This document shows, one piece after another, positions 8,887 to 16,759 of a DNA stretch of 64,000 nucleotides. The translations under genes were made by a program, and so were the position numbers. The DNA lies in NCBI GenBank assembly GCA_964578605.1, contig CAZODO010000017.1, positions 1 to 64,000 of the forward strand, in the 5' to 3' direction. This DNA is from JAXMHN01 sp964578605 (GTDB lineage: Bacteria > Verrucomicrobiota > Verrucomicrobiia > Limisphaerales > SIBE01). How positions within the stretch are numbered: the stretch's first letter is position 1; each line of letters starts with the position of its first letter. Under the pieces are notes generated by a model. That model made no database searches and was not told the origin of the DNA. It was given only the letters and a program-made list of their open reading frames with translations.

Positions 8887-9369
8887 CTAGAGCCGACGTA
8901 GTTCATTAATAAGAGCGTTAATGCGGCCTGCCACGATGAACAAGCCTCCAAGTAGCCCTAGCGATGTCCACGCGATCCCGCCGAACAGCCTGTCGTTGAG
9001 GAGCCCGGTGTTATAAACATCCTCGATCGTAGTCGGCCTCGACCAAGCGTAGCCAATACCAAAAGTCGCAAGAATGATCAGAAATCCTCCAATCGCGCCT
9101 AAGGAGTCAAACAACCATGATCCTCTCCGATCATGAATAATCTCCACTGGGAGTGGCGATGGCTTCGGTTCAGGTGGGAGTGGCGCTGGCTTCGGGTCCG
9201 GTTGATGAAGTACTGTCTGTGGCGGCTGTGGGACGGAGTAGAGCACCGTTTCCATCCCGCAGTGTGGACAAACCGTTGTCTCTCCAGAGCGGGACCGCTG
9301 GAAACTTATCTCCTCGTTACAGACGTTACACCGGCAGCGCGCATCAATGAGTATGCCTTCCGAGTTCAT
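8887..9369 (-). CDS. Zinc-ribbon membrane protein
   Basis: 160 residues. An N-terminal zinc ribbon (CRCNVC and CPHC, about residues 12-38) is followed by a Pro-rich linker (residues 45-75) and two transmembrane segments (about 88-108 and 130-148). The ribbon should face the cytoplasm. It lies just downstream of the repressor in the leftward direction, so it may be expressed in the lysogen and could be an exclusion or moron-type protein. That function is only a guess from position. Confidence 0.6.
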   Translation of the reverse strand: MNSEGILIDARCRCNVCNEEISFQRSRSGETTVCPHCGMETVLYSVPQPPQTVLHQPDPKPAPLPPEPKPSPLPVEIIHDRRGSWLFDSLGAIGGFLIILATFGIGYAWSRPTTIEDVYNTGLLNDRLFGGIAWTSLGLLGGLFIVAGRINALINELRRL

Positions 9370-9381
9370 GGTTCAACGGCC

Positions 9382-9420
9382 AAAAAAGCTTGGCAAAAAG
9401 GTTGCTTTTTTTTTTTTTTT
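9382..9420. terminator. Bidirectional terminator-like hairpin with 15-T run
   Basis: AAAAAAGC (9382-9389) pairs perfectly with GCTTTTTT (9404-9411) and the plus strand continues into T at 9406-9420. Read leftward it could end the repressor transcript; read rightward it has a strong T-run. A smaller alternative hairpin GCCAA/TTGGC lies at 9379-9394. Confidence 0.45.
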
Positions 9421-9465
9421 CCACTGAAGAATGCTTGGTCGAACCCAGCGTTTGAGGAAAGAGAG

Positions 9466-9663
9466 ATGAGTCCAGCACCTGCGAGTGAAACCCTTACCTT
9501 TGATCCGATTTTGTTTTCCCACGTCGCTTCATGGCCTGTTGAGAAGAAGCTAGAATTGGCTCGCCAGATGGAGATCTGGGCAAAGCAACTTCGCCAGGCT
9601 TGTGCTCTTTCGGTAGAAGGTCATCAAGAAGATCATTCTTCGCGGCAGCTGAGAGCGAATTAG
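9466..9663 (+). CDS. Small helical protein antisense to the repressor end
   Basis: 65 residues with ATG at 9466 behind a GAGGAAAG Shine-Dalgarno 8 nt away. The sequence looks like a genuine protein: an Ala/Pro N terminus, then an amphipathic helix (WPVEKKLELARQMEIWAKQL). It overlaps the 3' end of the repressor gene on the other strand by 170 bp. Either both are real and overlap head-on, or one of the two C termini is a shadow. Confidence 0.4.
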   Translation: MSPAPASETLTFDPILFSHVASWPVEKKLELARQMEIWAKQLRQACALSVEGHQEDHSSRQLRAN

Positions 9664-10003
9664 TATCTGGGTTTTCTGCCTTGGGGATGAAGCCGAGAAT
9701 TCGGCGGATTCCCTGAATCACTGGAACCTTGACCTGCGGATTCAGTTGCCGCACTTCGTTCAGGAGCTTTTCCTCTTCGGACACTCTCTTCGTCTTAGGT
9801 GGCTCCTCTCTCTTTCCGGTAATTGGGTTCGTGTCATTTAGGAGCGACTTCAATGCAAGCAGCGTCTGCAATGGCACGTTCGCCTTGCCGGTATCATAAC
9901 GGCTGATCGTCGATTGCTTTATCGCAAGCCGGTCCGCTGTCTCCGTCTGAGTCCAGCCAGATCGTGATCGTAAACGAATGAACTCGGCGTTCAAGGGATT
10001 CAT
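9494..10003 (-). CDS. Phage repressor, XRE-type HTH
   Basis: 169 residues from ATG 10003 (a GTG at 10021 would add six residues). The N terminus is a classical XRE helix-turn-helix: IRLRSRSGWTQTETADRLAI then KQSTISRYDTGKANVP. The rest is a linker and helical tail without a clear peptidase domain. Transcribed away from the Ner-like gene, with repeated CGCATA half-sites between them, it fits the lysogeny repressor of a Mu-like phage. A perfect TATAAT and a TTGACG-N17-TAGCTA promoter face this gene on the minus strand. Confidence 0.75.
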   Translation of the reverse strand: MNPLNAEFIRLRSRSGWTQTETADRLAIKQSTISRYDTGKANVPLQTLLALKSLLNDTNPITGKREEPPKTKRVSEEEKLLNEVRQLNPQVKVPVIQGIRRILGFIPKAENPDTNSLSAAAKNDLLDDLLPKEHKPGEVALPRSPSGEPILASSQQAMKRRGKTKSDQR

Positions 10004-10033
10004 AGGCGCATTAAATTTCACATCTACTTTCCG

Positions 10034-10062
10034 TAGCTATACCTGACGCATAACCCCGTCAA
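10034..10062 (-). promoter_or_regulatory. Leftward (repressor) promoter
   Basis: On the minus strand: -35 TTGACG (10062-10057), 17-nt spacer, -10 TAGCTA (10039-10034). An operator half-site TATGCG (10052-10047) lies inside the spacer, which suggests autoregulation. A second perfect -10, TATAAT, lies at 10077-10072 on the same strand and could be used instead. Confidence 0.5.
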
Positions 10063-10095
10063 TCTTGAAAAATTATACCGCACGCATATTCGTTG

Positions 10096-10125
10096 TTGAC
10101 ATGTATGCGCTACGCATAGTAGCTA
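10096..10125 (+). promoter_or_regulatory. Rightward early promoter with operator
   Basis: -35 TTGACA (10096-10101), 18-nt spacer, -10 TAGCTA (10120-10125), just before the Ner-like gene. The spacer holds the inverted repeat TATGCG-CTA-CGCATA (10104-10109 / 10113-10118). Further CGCATA half-sites lie at 10047-10052 and 10083-10088. A regulator bound here would block the early promoter. Confidence 0.6.
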
Positions 10126-10137
10126 TTTGGGAGAACC

Positions 10138-10326
10138 ATGAAGCTCACGACGGCGACTTTCCGAAAAATCTGCGGCCTTAACGGGCTCACGGTCGCAGAA
10201 CCGTGTGATCGTATCGACCGCCACAAGACCACCGTCTATCGGGCCCTGAAGAATCCTCAGCGGTTCCACCCCACCCTTGACCTGATCAATGATGCCCTAC
10301 CAATCCGACAGACCTATGCAAAGTGA
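10138..10326 (+). CDS. Ner/Cro-like small HTH regulator
   Basis: 62 residues; the first gene of the rightward early operon, with a GGGAG Shine-Dalgarno before ATG 10138. The middle of the protein reads as a helix-turn-helix (LTVAEPCDRIDRHKTTVYRA). Its place opposite the repressor and its size match Ner or Cro, which turn early transcription down and repress the repressor promoter. The assignment rests on position and the HTH pattern. Confidence 0.65.
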   Translation: MKLTTATFRKICGLNGLTVAEPCDRIDRHKTTVYRALKNPQRFHPTLDLINDALPIRQTYAK

Positions 10327-10555
10327 TCGTCGCACCGAAGCATTCGACCGTATCGCCGCTCGCGAACTTAAGACGCTTCCTGAGGACTACAGTGAGCGAA
10401 AGCAGGTATTGGATGATTTGATCCACCTGATGCCGAACGATCATCGCATGGCCAGCGAACTCCGTGATCTGGTCTCGCTGCTTTACCAGCATGACCTACT
10501 CCAGCGCGAACTGCCGCTCAGGTTCGTGCAAGAGCGCAAAAGCCCCCAAGCCTGA
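10316..10555 (+). CDS. Small hypothetical early protein
   Basis: 79 residues, acidic and helical (LPEDYSERKQVLDDLIHLMP; MASELRDLVSLLYQHDLLQ). The ATG at 10316 overlaps the end of the Ner-like gene by 11 bp; an in-frame ATG at 10289 would give a deeper overlap. No known domain recognised. It is kept because it is coupled to both neighbours in an operon. Confidence 0.55.
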   Translation: MQSDRRTEAFDRIAARELKTLPEDYSERKQVLDDLIHLMPNDHRMASELRDLVSLLYQHDLLQRELPLRFVQERKSPQA

Positions 10556-10559
10556 TCCC

Positions 10560-10793
10560 ATGACCCCCAATCACCCCGATCTTCATCCCCGGTTCAAGAC
10601 AGCCTTTGGGAACGACTGTTCTGAGGAGCTGCGTTCCGGGCATCTCGCGGCGTTTTCCGGCCTTTGCCGATTCCAGGACCGGACATGGGGAATCACTGTG
10701 TGGGCTCGGGATATCCAGGATGCCAAGGCATGGTGCAAATACCACGGGCTCACATTCGACGGCCGCATCATCGGCACCGTGCCATGGGATTAG
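10560..10793 (+). CDS. Small hypothetical early protein
   Basis: 77 residues from ATG 10560, four bases after the preceding stop. It contains FKTAFGNDCSEELRSGHLAA and a WGITVWARDIQDAKAWCKYH segment that looks like a beta strand plus helix, with several Trp and Cys. No family recognised. The frame is open further upstream but that part reads as a shadow of the preceding gene. Confidence 0.55.
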   Translation: MTPNHPDLHPRFKTAFGNDCSEELRSGHLAAFSGLCRFQDRTWGITVWARDIQDAKAWCKYHGLTFDGRIIGTVPWD

Positions 10794-10794
10794 C

Positions 10795-11256
10795 ATGACC
10801 TCCTGCCCCCTCCAGCTCAACCTCAATATCCAGCTGCCGGTCAGCCGTCCGTTGGTTCCGATCGAGGCGGCCATGGTGATGCTGGACCGGGACGAGGACC
10901 AGGTGCTTTGCCTGATCGAGGCTGGCGGGCTCACCTACGCCTGGGACATCCGATCCCAAAATGCCGAGCGGCGCGAGGTCCGGATCTGGCGTGATTGCCT
11001 GCTGGCGAGTATCAACGGTAGCCCGCAGCCCGAGCACCCCGAGGATACCGTCCTTAACTCCCTCGTGCCGCACACCGCGGAGATCCGGTCGACCCAGCTC
11101 CGCCGCATCTTCACCGCCAGCCAGGGGCACATCCAGAACCTGATCAACCAGGGCCTGCTCCACGGGCTCAACGAAGCCTGCACCGGCCCGAACGGTTACG
11201 TGCGCGTGCAGCGCGCGTCCGTCGTCAATTTCCTCCGCAACCGGAGGATTATCTAA
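10795..11256 (+). CDS. Hypothetical early protein with MerR/excisionase-like end
   Basis: 153 residues from ATG 10795, one base after the preceding stop. The N-terminal half is beta-rich (LVPIEAAMVMLDRDEDQVLCL then LTYAWDIRSQN). The C-terminal half reads as a DNA-binding winged helix: TQLRRIFTASQGHIQNLINQ, then GYVRVQRASVVNFLRNRRI, similar to phage excisionase-type HTH folds. A role in early regulation or transposition is likely but unproved. Confidence 0.6.
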   Translation: MTSCPLQLNLNIQLPVSRPLVPIEAAMVMLDRDEDQVLCLIEAGGLTYAWDIRSQNAERREVRIWRDCLLASINGSPQPEHPEDTVLNSLVPHTAEIRSTQLRRIFTASQGHIQNLINQGLLHGLNEACTGPNGYVRVQRASVVNFLRNRRII

Positions 11257-11268
11257 CCGAGGAAACCA

Positions 11269-12210
11269 ATGCAAAAGAGCACCTATATCGACCCCAAGAA
11301 ACTTGCCGAACACGAACTGCTCAAGCGCCTGCCGCCCCTGGCTCCCGATGACCCCGACGTGATGAAGATCGCCGAGAGCATCTCCAGCCTCGGGAGAATC
11401 ACTGACCCGCTCAAGATTACCGAAGACGGCCGAATCGTCGACGGCCGTCGGCGCCGCGCCGCGGCAATGCGGCTGAAGATGGCAGAGGTCCCTGTTGTTT
11501 ATGTCCCCGACACGGAGGCCCCCTTCCTGGTCGTCAGCAGCCTCGAGCACCGGGCCCACTTCACCAAGAGCCAGCGCGCATACCTGGTTGCGCCATTCCT
11601 CCAGGAGGCGTTCGACTATGCTCGAGAGCGCAAGATTGCCTCTCTCAAACAAGGAGATTCTCCCGTGGCGAACGCAGTTCGTATGGGTATCAAAAGGGTG
11701 GATGAATGGGCTGAGGGGATGGGTCTCACTGTCCGTCTTCTTCAACAGGCGCAAGAACTTAGGAAGTTCTTTGAAGACCACACCCCGCGCACCATCACCG
11801 ACACCGACGACGTAACCGAAGAAGGCGTCTCATTCCAGGAATTCTTCGAACCTCGCATCCTGCGCGAGGAGAAACCCTACGGTCTCGGGGCGGCGCTGGC
11901 CGGCATCAAAGCCAAGCTCGCAATGGAAGCTTCAACCGCTCGCGGCCGACCCCACACCGGAGGCAAGCCGAAGGCAGTCGAGCAGCAGCTCAAGCTTTTC
12001 GGCCGCCTGATCACCGACGAACTCACCCGCTGGGAGTACTGGCAAGCCTGGGATGAGGAGACCCGTGCCGAGCATTGGCAAGCCGTGCGGGAGCGCATCG
12101 CAGATGTTCCCAAGACCCAGGCCGATCTCATGAGCCAGTATCACGCCAAGCTCGCGGGCGAATTCCGGCGCGCGGCCAAGGCACAGGAGAATCAATATGC
12201 TAACACATGA
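11269..12210 (+). CDS. ParB-like nuclease-domain protein
   Basis: 313 residues; ATG behind AGGAAA. Residues about 25-110 follow the ParB/RepB/Spo0J N-terminal domain: a DVMKIAESISSLGRITDPL segment, then ITEDGRIVDGRRRRAAAMRL, which matches the GxRRxxAA box used for nucleotide binding. The middle resembles the helical KorB part; the C-terminal region is basic. It overlaps the transposase start by 14 bp. Proteins of this type occur upstream of MuA in some transposable phages. It may act in partition, end synapsis or regulation; the role is inferred. Confidence 0.7.
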   Translation: MQKSTYIDPKKLAEHELLKRLPPLAPDDPDVMKIAESISSLGRITDPLKITEDGRIVDGRRRRAAAMRLKMAEVPVVYVPDTEAPFLVVSSLEHRAHFTKSQRAYLVAPFLQEAFDYARERKIASLKQGDSPVANAVRMGIKRVDEWAEGMGLTVRLLQQAQELRKFFEDHTPRTITDTDDVTEEGVSFQEFFEPRILREEKPYGLGAALAGIKAKLAMEASTARGRPHTGGKPKAVEQQLKLFGRLITDELTRWEYWQAWDEETRAEHWQAVRERIADVPKTQADLMSQYHAKLAGEFRRAAKAQENQYANT

Positions 12211-14287
12211 AACACTTTCCCCGCGCACAGGCAGCCTCGAGGTTGCCATCGCACGCGGGAACACGCCGGCAGACTTGGCGCGCCCTCTGCCGGCAGATTT
12301 GCCCGAGGACAATTTCCGCTCCGGATCGGTCGATTCTGGAGTGGATGGGTGGGTAACAGCGAGGGAGGGGCGGTCACCTGTATGTGGCGGCATGGTTCCG
12401 GAGGAGATCTCCGGTCCAGGTGAGGAATTGGACCTGCATGAAACACCGCAGGCGTCTGAGGCAACTCAGCCGCTTTCCGCCCCCCTCGCGACCCCCGTCA
12501 TTTCCGAGTCACAGGCCCGACGCTTCGCGGCACGCCTGACGGTATGGAATGAATGGCAGCGGCTTAAAGCCGAGGGTTGCACCCAGACCGATGCTGAGAA
12601 ACTGCTTGGCGTTTCCGATTCCACGCTCAGCCGCATGGAGCGCGCGGTCGCTGCCGGCGGCCTCGACGCCCTGAAAGACTCCTACGGAAATTGCGGTCGG
12701 ACGCCTCGCCTGCGGATGACCGCCGACGAGGAAAAACGCCTCGGCCAGCTGTACCTGCGCACCAACCGCACGCGCGATGCAGGCTCGATGCAAACCGCCT
12801 GCAAGTTCTTCGCCTTGGCACCGGAAACGCGCGAGGAATTGCGCACCGCGATCCTCTGGGACGTCGAGCACGGCCGCGTGCCTCGCTTCTGCGCCCGCGT
12901 GCTCAAGCGGATCACTGCCGTTCACATCGCCGCCAATCGCGGCCCCAAGATGCTCGCCACCCAACATTTCTCCGGATCCGTCGGAGCCTTTGCCGACGAC
13001 AAGATCAATCGCCGCCGTGTCGTCGAGTCCGACGACGGCACGCTGAACTTCGCGGCCTGGATCCCTTGGCCACAGGGCGGCGATCCCTGCTCCGACAAGT
13101 TCGGCGTCCGGATCGGCCGCTGGCAATTCCTGCCGGCGCTCGAGTGCGGCTGGTCGCATTATTATCTCGGCTATGTCCTGGTCGCGCGGCCGCGCGGTTC
13201 CTACACCCAGGAGGATGTCCGCAGCGTCATCAGCATGGTGCTTCACCAGCACGGGCTGCCGGACGAATTCCGCTTTGAGCGCGGCACCTGGGAAAGCAAC
13301 AGCGTCGTGGATCTTCTCAAGCGCCTTGGGGTTGAGCTAACGACGGTCTATCAGTCCAACCAAAAGCCCTTTATCGAAGGCGGCTTTTCTCCGCTCTGGA
13401 CGTACCTATCCATGATCGACGGACAGGTCGGCCGTTACCGTGGCGAGATGGAGGCTGAGACCCGGCAACTCATGAAATGCCAGGCCGGCCGCGCCAATCC
13501 GAGCCAGCATTTCCCCAGCCTCAACCAGTGCATGAAGGCCATCGACGGCGCGTTGGCCATGCGGAATTCCGACACGATCAAGAGCGTCTATGGCTCCTGG
13601 GTTCCCGAAGTTCGGCACAAGCAATTGGCTGAGGCACGGCCATGGCAACCATTACCCGCTGACCTCGACTTCTTGTTCGCACCCTGGGTCCGTGAATGGA
13701 CTGTGCAGAAGGGCACGGTCGGCGCCATGGTCCGCCTCCTCCCGGAGATCCAGACCCCGTGCTATTTCGCGCACGAAGAATTGTGGCGCTGGAACGGCCG
13801 GAAGGTCCGCGTCTATTTCGATCCCACTCAGGAGCACTGCAAAGCCACGATCGTCAGCCTCCAGGATAACGCCGGCTATAAGCCGGGTGAGATCATCTGC
13901 CAGGCGGACCTGTTCGGCGAGCTCCCGCACTTCGCCCGCGCCGCGGTCGGCTGGGCACATGGTGACTGCGCCAAAACGCACGCTTCGCACCGCGGCCCGC
14001 TCAGCGCCGTCCGGCGCGAGATCCGGACCTTGGCTCCCGGTGGCCGCGTCCAGGCTGCCAGCAGCGAAGTCCGCGACGGACACGGCAACGGCCTGAAGGT
14101 CGACATCGGTCGCCAGTCCGATTCGTCCCATTCGTCCCGGCCGTCCCATCGCTCAGCCACACCAGCTCCCACCAGGTGCGCCCTCGATGACGAAGACTTT
14201 GTCGCCCTGGGCGAGAGCGATACACCCGCTCCCACCCCCGCGCGCGTGAACTACTCGGTGTCAGTGGAAGACCTCGAGGATCTGTAA
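12197..14287 (+). CDS. MuA-like DDE transposase
   Basis: 696 residues. About 90 low-complexity residues precede a HTH region (KAEGCTQTDAEKLLGVSDST, about 120-150). The RNase H-like core follows: FADDKINRRRV (about 265), FRFERGTWESN (about 357-367) and KPFIEGGFSPLW (E about 394). A Mu-type C-terminal beta-barrel reads VRVYFDPTQEHCKATIVSL. In MuA the core residues are D269, D336 and E392 (TIDNTRGAAN and KPVERAF contexts). Here the second acidic position appears to be Glu. It joins phage ends to target DNA with the MuB-like neighbour. Confidence 0.85.
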   Translation: MLTHETLSPRTGSLEVAIARGNTPADLARPLPADLPEDNFRSGSVDSGVDGWVTAREGRSPVCGGMVPEEISGPGEELDLHETPQASEATQPLSAPLATPVISESQARRFAARLTVWNEWQRLKAEGCTQTDAEKLLGVSDSTLSRMERAVAAGGLDALKDSYGNCGRTPRLRMTADEEKRLGQLYLRTNRTRDAGSMQTACKFFALAPETREELRTAILWDVEHGRVPRFCARVLKRITAVHIAANRGPKMLATQHFSGSVGAFADDKINRRRVVESDDGTLNFAAWIPWPQGGDPCSDKFGVRIGRWQFLPALECGWSHYYLGYVLVARPRGSYTQEDVRSVISMVLHQHGLPDEFRFERGTWESNSVVDLLKRLGVELTTVYQSNQKPFIEGGFSPLWTYLSMIDGQVGRYRGEMEAETRQLMKCQAGRANPSQHFPSLNQCMKAIDGALAMRNSDTIKSVYGSWVPEVRHKQLAEARPWQPLPADLDFLFAPWVREWTVQKGTVGAMVRLLPEIQTPCYFAHEELWRWNGRKVRVYFDPTQEHCKATIVSLQDNAGYKPGEIICQADLFGELPHFARAAVGWAHGDCAKTHASHRGPLSAVRREIRTLAPGGRVQAASSEVRDGHGNGLKVDIGRQSDSSHSSRPSHRSATPAPTRCALDDEDFVALGESDTPAPTPARVNYSVSVEDLEDL

Positions 14288-14300
14288 ACCGCAAACAAGT

Positions 14301-15485
14301 ATGGAAACCAACGAAAACCCCATCCTCCCGCCGGAGGAGTCCCCAAAGGAGAAGGGGACAAATGGCATCAACATCGGTGGCAACACTGTCACCCAAAGCA
14401 CAGAGCATCTGCCTGAGAAGCAGAAGCTTCTGGTCCGCTGGCTGCACACGCACGCGCGGAACAACAATTGGAGCTGGCCCGATCTACTCAAGGCCGTCGG
14501 CTACAGTTCCACCACGTGGTATCGCATCTGGACCGACAAGTTCCGATACCCGAAATTAGAGACCGGCCCGAACGGCGTTAAGATCCCCAGCAAACACTCC
14601 GGGGAGCGCATGCCGATCGATGAGCAGTGCGCCGCGATCCAGCGCTGCAGGAAGTTGGCCGAACAACGCGAGAGCATCCGACGCGCGTCCTTCGTCGAGA
14701 CCAGCATCTGGACTCGGGTGACTTGGGCCTGCCAGCGCGCCTTCGTCCGCCAGAAGGTAGCGTTCATTTACGGCGAGTCCCAAATCGGAAAGTCCACGTG
14801 TGGTATCGAACACACGCGCCGGAATAACCACGGCCAGACCTACTACGTCGAGATGCCGCCGGCCGCCGGCGTCCAGCTGATGACGCGCGAGATCGCCAAG
14901 GCCCTGCACGTCTCGACTGGCACCTGCTACGAGAAGCTCATCCAGGACGTCATCGACGCCCTGGACGATTCCAAGCTCCTCATTGTCGATGAAGTCCACC
15001 GGATCTTCACGACCTACCAAAAGACCAGCGTTATGCGGTGCATGGATGTCCTCCGCTACATCCATGATAAAACCCACTGCGGCCTGGTCCTCATTGGCAC
15101 GAACGTCATGCGCGACCAGCTCAAGCATGGCGAATTCTTCCAATACCTGAAGCAGCTCCGCCGCCGCGGCCTGATCGAGGTCCAGCTGCCGGCCGTCCCG
15201 CCCAACGCCGACCTTGATCTCATGGCCAGACACTTCGGCCTCGAGCCAACCGGCCATGGCGTGTTCGAGTGGGACACCAAGAACGCCGCCGGCCAGCGCG
15301 TCAAAGTCAAGTATTCCTCCGTCGATGTCATGCGTGACATCGCCAAAGAAGACGGCTTCGGCAAGTACATCATCCGCCTCCAAGACGCCGTTGAACTCGC
15401 CCGCAACAAAGGCCAGACGCTCACCTGGGAGCACTTCTGCCGTGCTCATCACCTGATTGCCGCCATGGCCCAAGAAGAGAACTAA
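14301..15485 (+). CDS. MuB-like transposition ATPase
   Basis: 394 residues. An N-terminal HTH-like region (WPDLLKAVGYSSTTWYRIW, about 57-75) precedes an AAA+ domain with Walker A GESQIGKST (about 156-164) and Walker B KLLIVDEVH, then an arginine-rich QLRRRGLIEV sensor region. MuB-type proteins form ATP-dependent filaments on target DNA and activate MuA. Directly follows the transposase gene. Confidence 0.85.
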   Translation: METNENPILPPEESPKEKGTNGINIGGNTVTQSTEHLPEKQKLLVRWLHTHARNNNWSWPDLLKAVGYSSTTWYRIWTDKFRYPKLETGPNGVKIPSKHSGERMPIDEQCAAIQRCRKLAEQRESIRRASFVETSIWTRVTWACQRAFVRQKVAFIYGESQIGKSTCGIEHTRRNNHGQTYYVEMPPAAGVQLMTREIAKALHVSTGTCYEKLIQDVIDALDDSKLLIVDEVHRIFTTYQKTSVMRCMDVLRYIHDKTHCGLVLIGTNVMRDQLKHGEFFQYLKQLRRRGLIEVQLPAVPPNADLDLMARHFGLEPTGHGVFEWDTKNAAGQRVKVKYSSVDVMRDIAKEDGFGKYIIRLQDAVELARNKGQTLTWEHFCRAHHLIAAMAQEEN

Positions 15486-15487
15486 CC

Positions 15488-15754
15488 ATGAATACCGTCC
15501 CCTATATCCTATTAGTCCTGTCCGTCCTTTGCTTCGCGATCGGCTGCTGGCTCGATCACAAATCCAGACGCCATACCGGCCTGGACATCTCCGAGATCAG
15601 CACCGTCTGCATGGAGTGCGGCCGCCACATCACCGGCCCGCTGCCGCATCGCGCCCGCGCCATCTCGCACGGCCTCTGCCCTCAATGCGCTGAGGCATGG
15701 AAACAAAGCATGCTCACACACCCGTTTGGCGTGCTCCCACACCGACACAACTGA
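15488..15754 (+). CDS. Small membrane zinc-ribbon protein
   Basis: 88 residues, starting 2 bp after the MuB-like stop. One N-terminal transmembrane segment (VPYILLVLSVLCFAIGCWL) is followed by a four-Cys ribbon (CMEC and CPQC, about 40-65). Same general plan as the next gene. Function unknown; possibly a membrane-linked early protein. Confidence 0.6.
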   Translation: MNTVPYILLVLSVLCFAIGCWLDHKSRRHTGLDISEISTVCMECGRHITGPLPHRARAISHGLCPQCAEAWKQSMLTHPFGVLPHRHN

Positions 15755-15762
15755 AAGGCCCT

Positions 15763-15990
15763 ATGATCCTGCGCATTCTGGAAGTCGTGTGCATGGCCTG
15801 GTGCGTCCTCTCAGTCTTTGGCTTGGTCATCCTGGCGATTGCTGGAGCTCTGTCCAGGGCCAGGGAATGTAACCACTGCGGCGCAATCTTTGAGCCCGAC
15901 AACGACGAATGGCTCTGCCCTAAGTGCCGCCACATCCGCAACCACAAACCCGTCCAGCCGGTCTTACCAGCCGGACACGCCCGATTCTAA
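15763..15990 (+). CDS. Second small membrane zinc-ribbon protein
   Basis: 75 residues from ATG 15763, eight bases after the previous stop. A transmembrane helix (about residues 3-28) is followed by a compact ribbon CNHC-x11-CPKC. The longer frame from 15697 overlaps the previous gene and reads as shadow. It forms a tandem pair with the gene before it. Confidence 0.6.
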   Translation: MILRILEVVCMAWCVLSVFGLVILAIAGALSRARECNHCGAIFEPDNDEWLCPKCRHIRNHKPVQPVLPAGHARF

Positions 15991-15997
15991 GGAACCC

Positions 15998-16534
15998 ATG
16001 AAAAATCGAATCAAGCTGACCCGCCCCGCCATTAAGAACCGATCAGACCTCGAAGGTATGGTCCTCGCAATCGCCAAGCTGACCCTCGAACGAAACATAC
16101 ACCAGACCAACTTGGATCAAGAGCTAACCTCGATACGTGCCCAGTACGAGGCCGATCTCACGAGTCTCAGCCAGGAACTGGATCAAAAAGTTGAGTTGGT
16201 CCGTGCCTGGGCTGAAGCCAATCCGGACGAATTCAAAGGACTCAAGAGTCTCGACCTGGTTTTTGGCGTCATCGGCTGGCGCACAGGCCAACCGACACTC
16301 AAGACCCTCAGTGGCTGGACCTGGGACCGTGTCCTCGAGAAGCTTGAGACCATCGGCTGGTTTAGCTACATCCGCTCGAAGAAGGAGGTTAATAAGCAGC
16401 AGATCCTCGCCGAGCGCGAAACCATCGCCCCTGAGAACCTCCGCGCCATCGGCGTCAAGATCGCCCAATCCGAGGCTTTCTACGTCGAGCCCAAGCTCGA
16501 GGAACTGGAGAACCGCCAAACCGTGGAGATCTAA
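15998..16534 (+). CDS. gam: Gam, host-nuclease inhibitor
   Basis: 178 residues from ATG 15998. The pattern matches Mu Gam: an N-terminal charged coiled coil (residues about 15-70), then WRTGQPTLKTLSGWTWDRVL and FSYIRSKKEVNKQQIL, LRAIGVKI. Gam is a Ku-like protein that binds double-strand ends and protects linear phage DNA from exonucleases. GGAAC precedes the start. It overlaps the next gene as TAATG. Confidence 0.85.
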   Translation: MKNRIKLTRPAIKNRSDLEGMVLAIAKLTLERNIHQTNLDQELTSIRAQYEADLTSLSQELDQKVELVRAWAEANPDEFKGLKSLDLVFGVIGWRTGQPTLKTLSGWTWDRVLEKLETIGWFSYIRSKKEVNKQQILAERETIAPENLRAIGVKIAQSEAFYVEPKLEELENRQTVEI

Positions 16535-16755
16535 TGCACACCTGTCCTGTTCCCAATTGCGAGATCGACGTCCCGCCGCACCTGCTCATGTGCAACAAAC
16601 ACTGGCGCCTGGTGCCGTGCCCCATCCAGCGCCGCGTCTGGAACGCCTGGAAGAACATGGACCGTGAGGCCCACCTGGCCGCCACGCGTCAAGCCGTCGC
16701 GGCCGTCAAGGAGCGCCTGGCCGCAGCCGAGTGCCAAACCCAACTCGCCCTCTAA
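16534..16755 (+). CDS. Small Cys/His-rich hypothetical protein
   Basis: 73 residues; ATG overlaps the gam stop by one base. The N terminus has a likely zinc site (CPVPNC then LLMCNKHW). After that come basic residues and an Ala-rich helix. Similar small zinc-finger proteins are common beside gam in Mu-like phages of many hosts, but no function is known to me. Confidence 0.6.
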   Translation: MHTCPVPNCEIDVPPHLLMCNKHWRLVPCPIQRRVWNAWKNMDREAHLAATRQAVAAVKERLAAAECQTQLAL

Positions 16756-16759
16756 GCAC

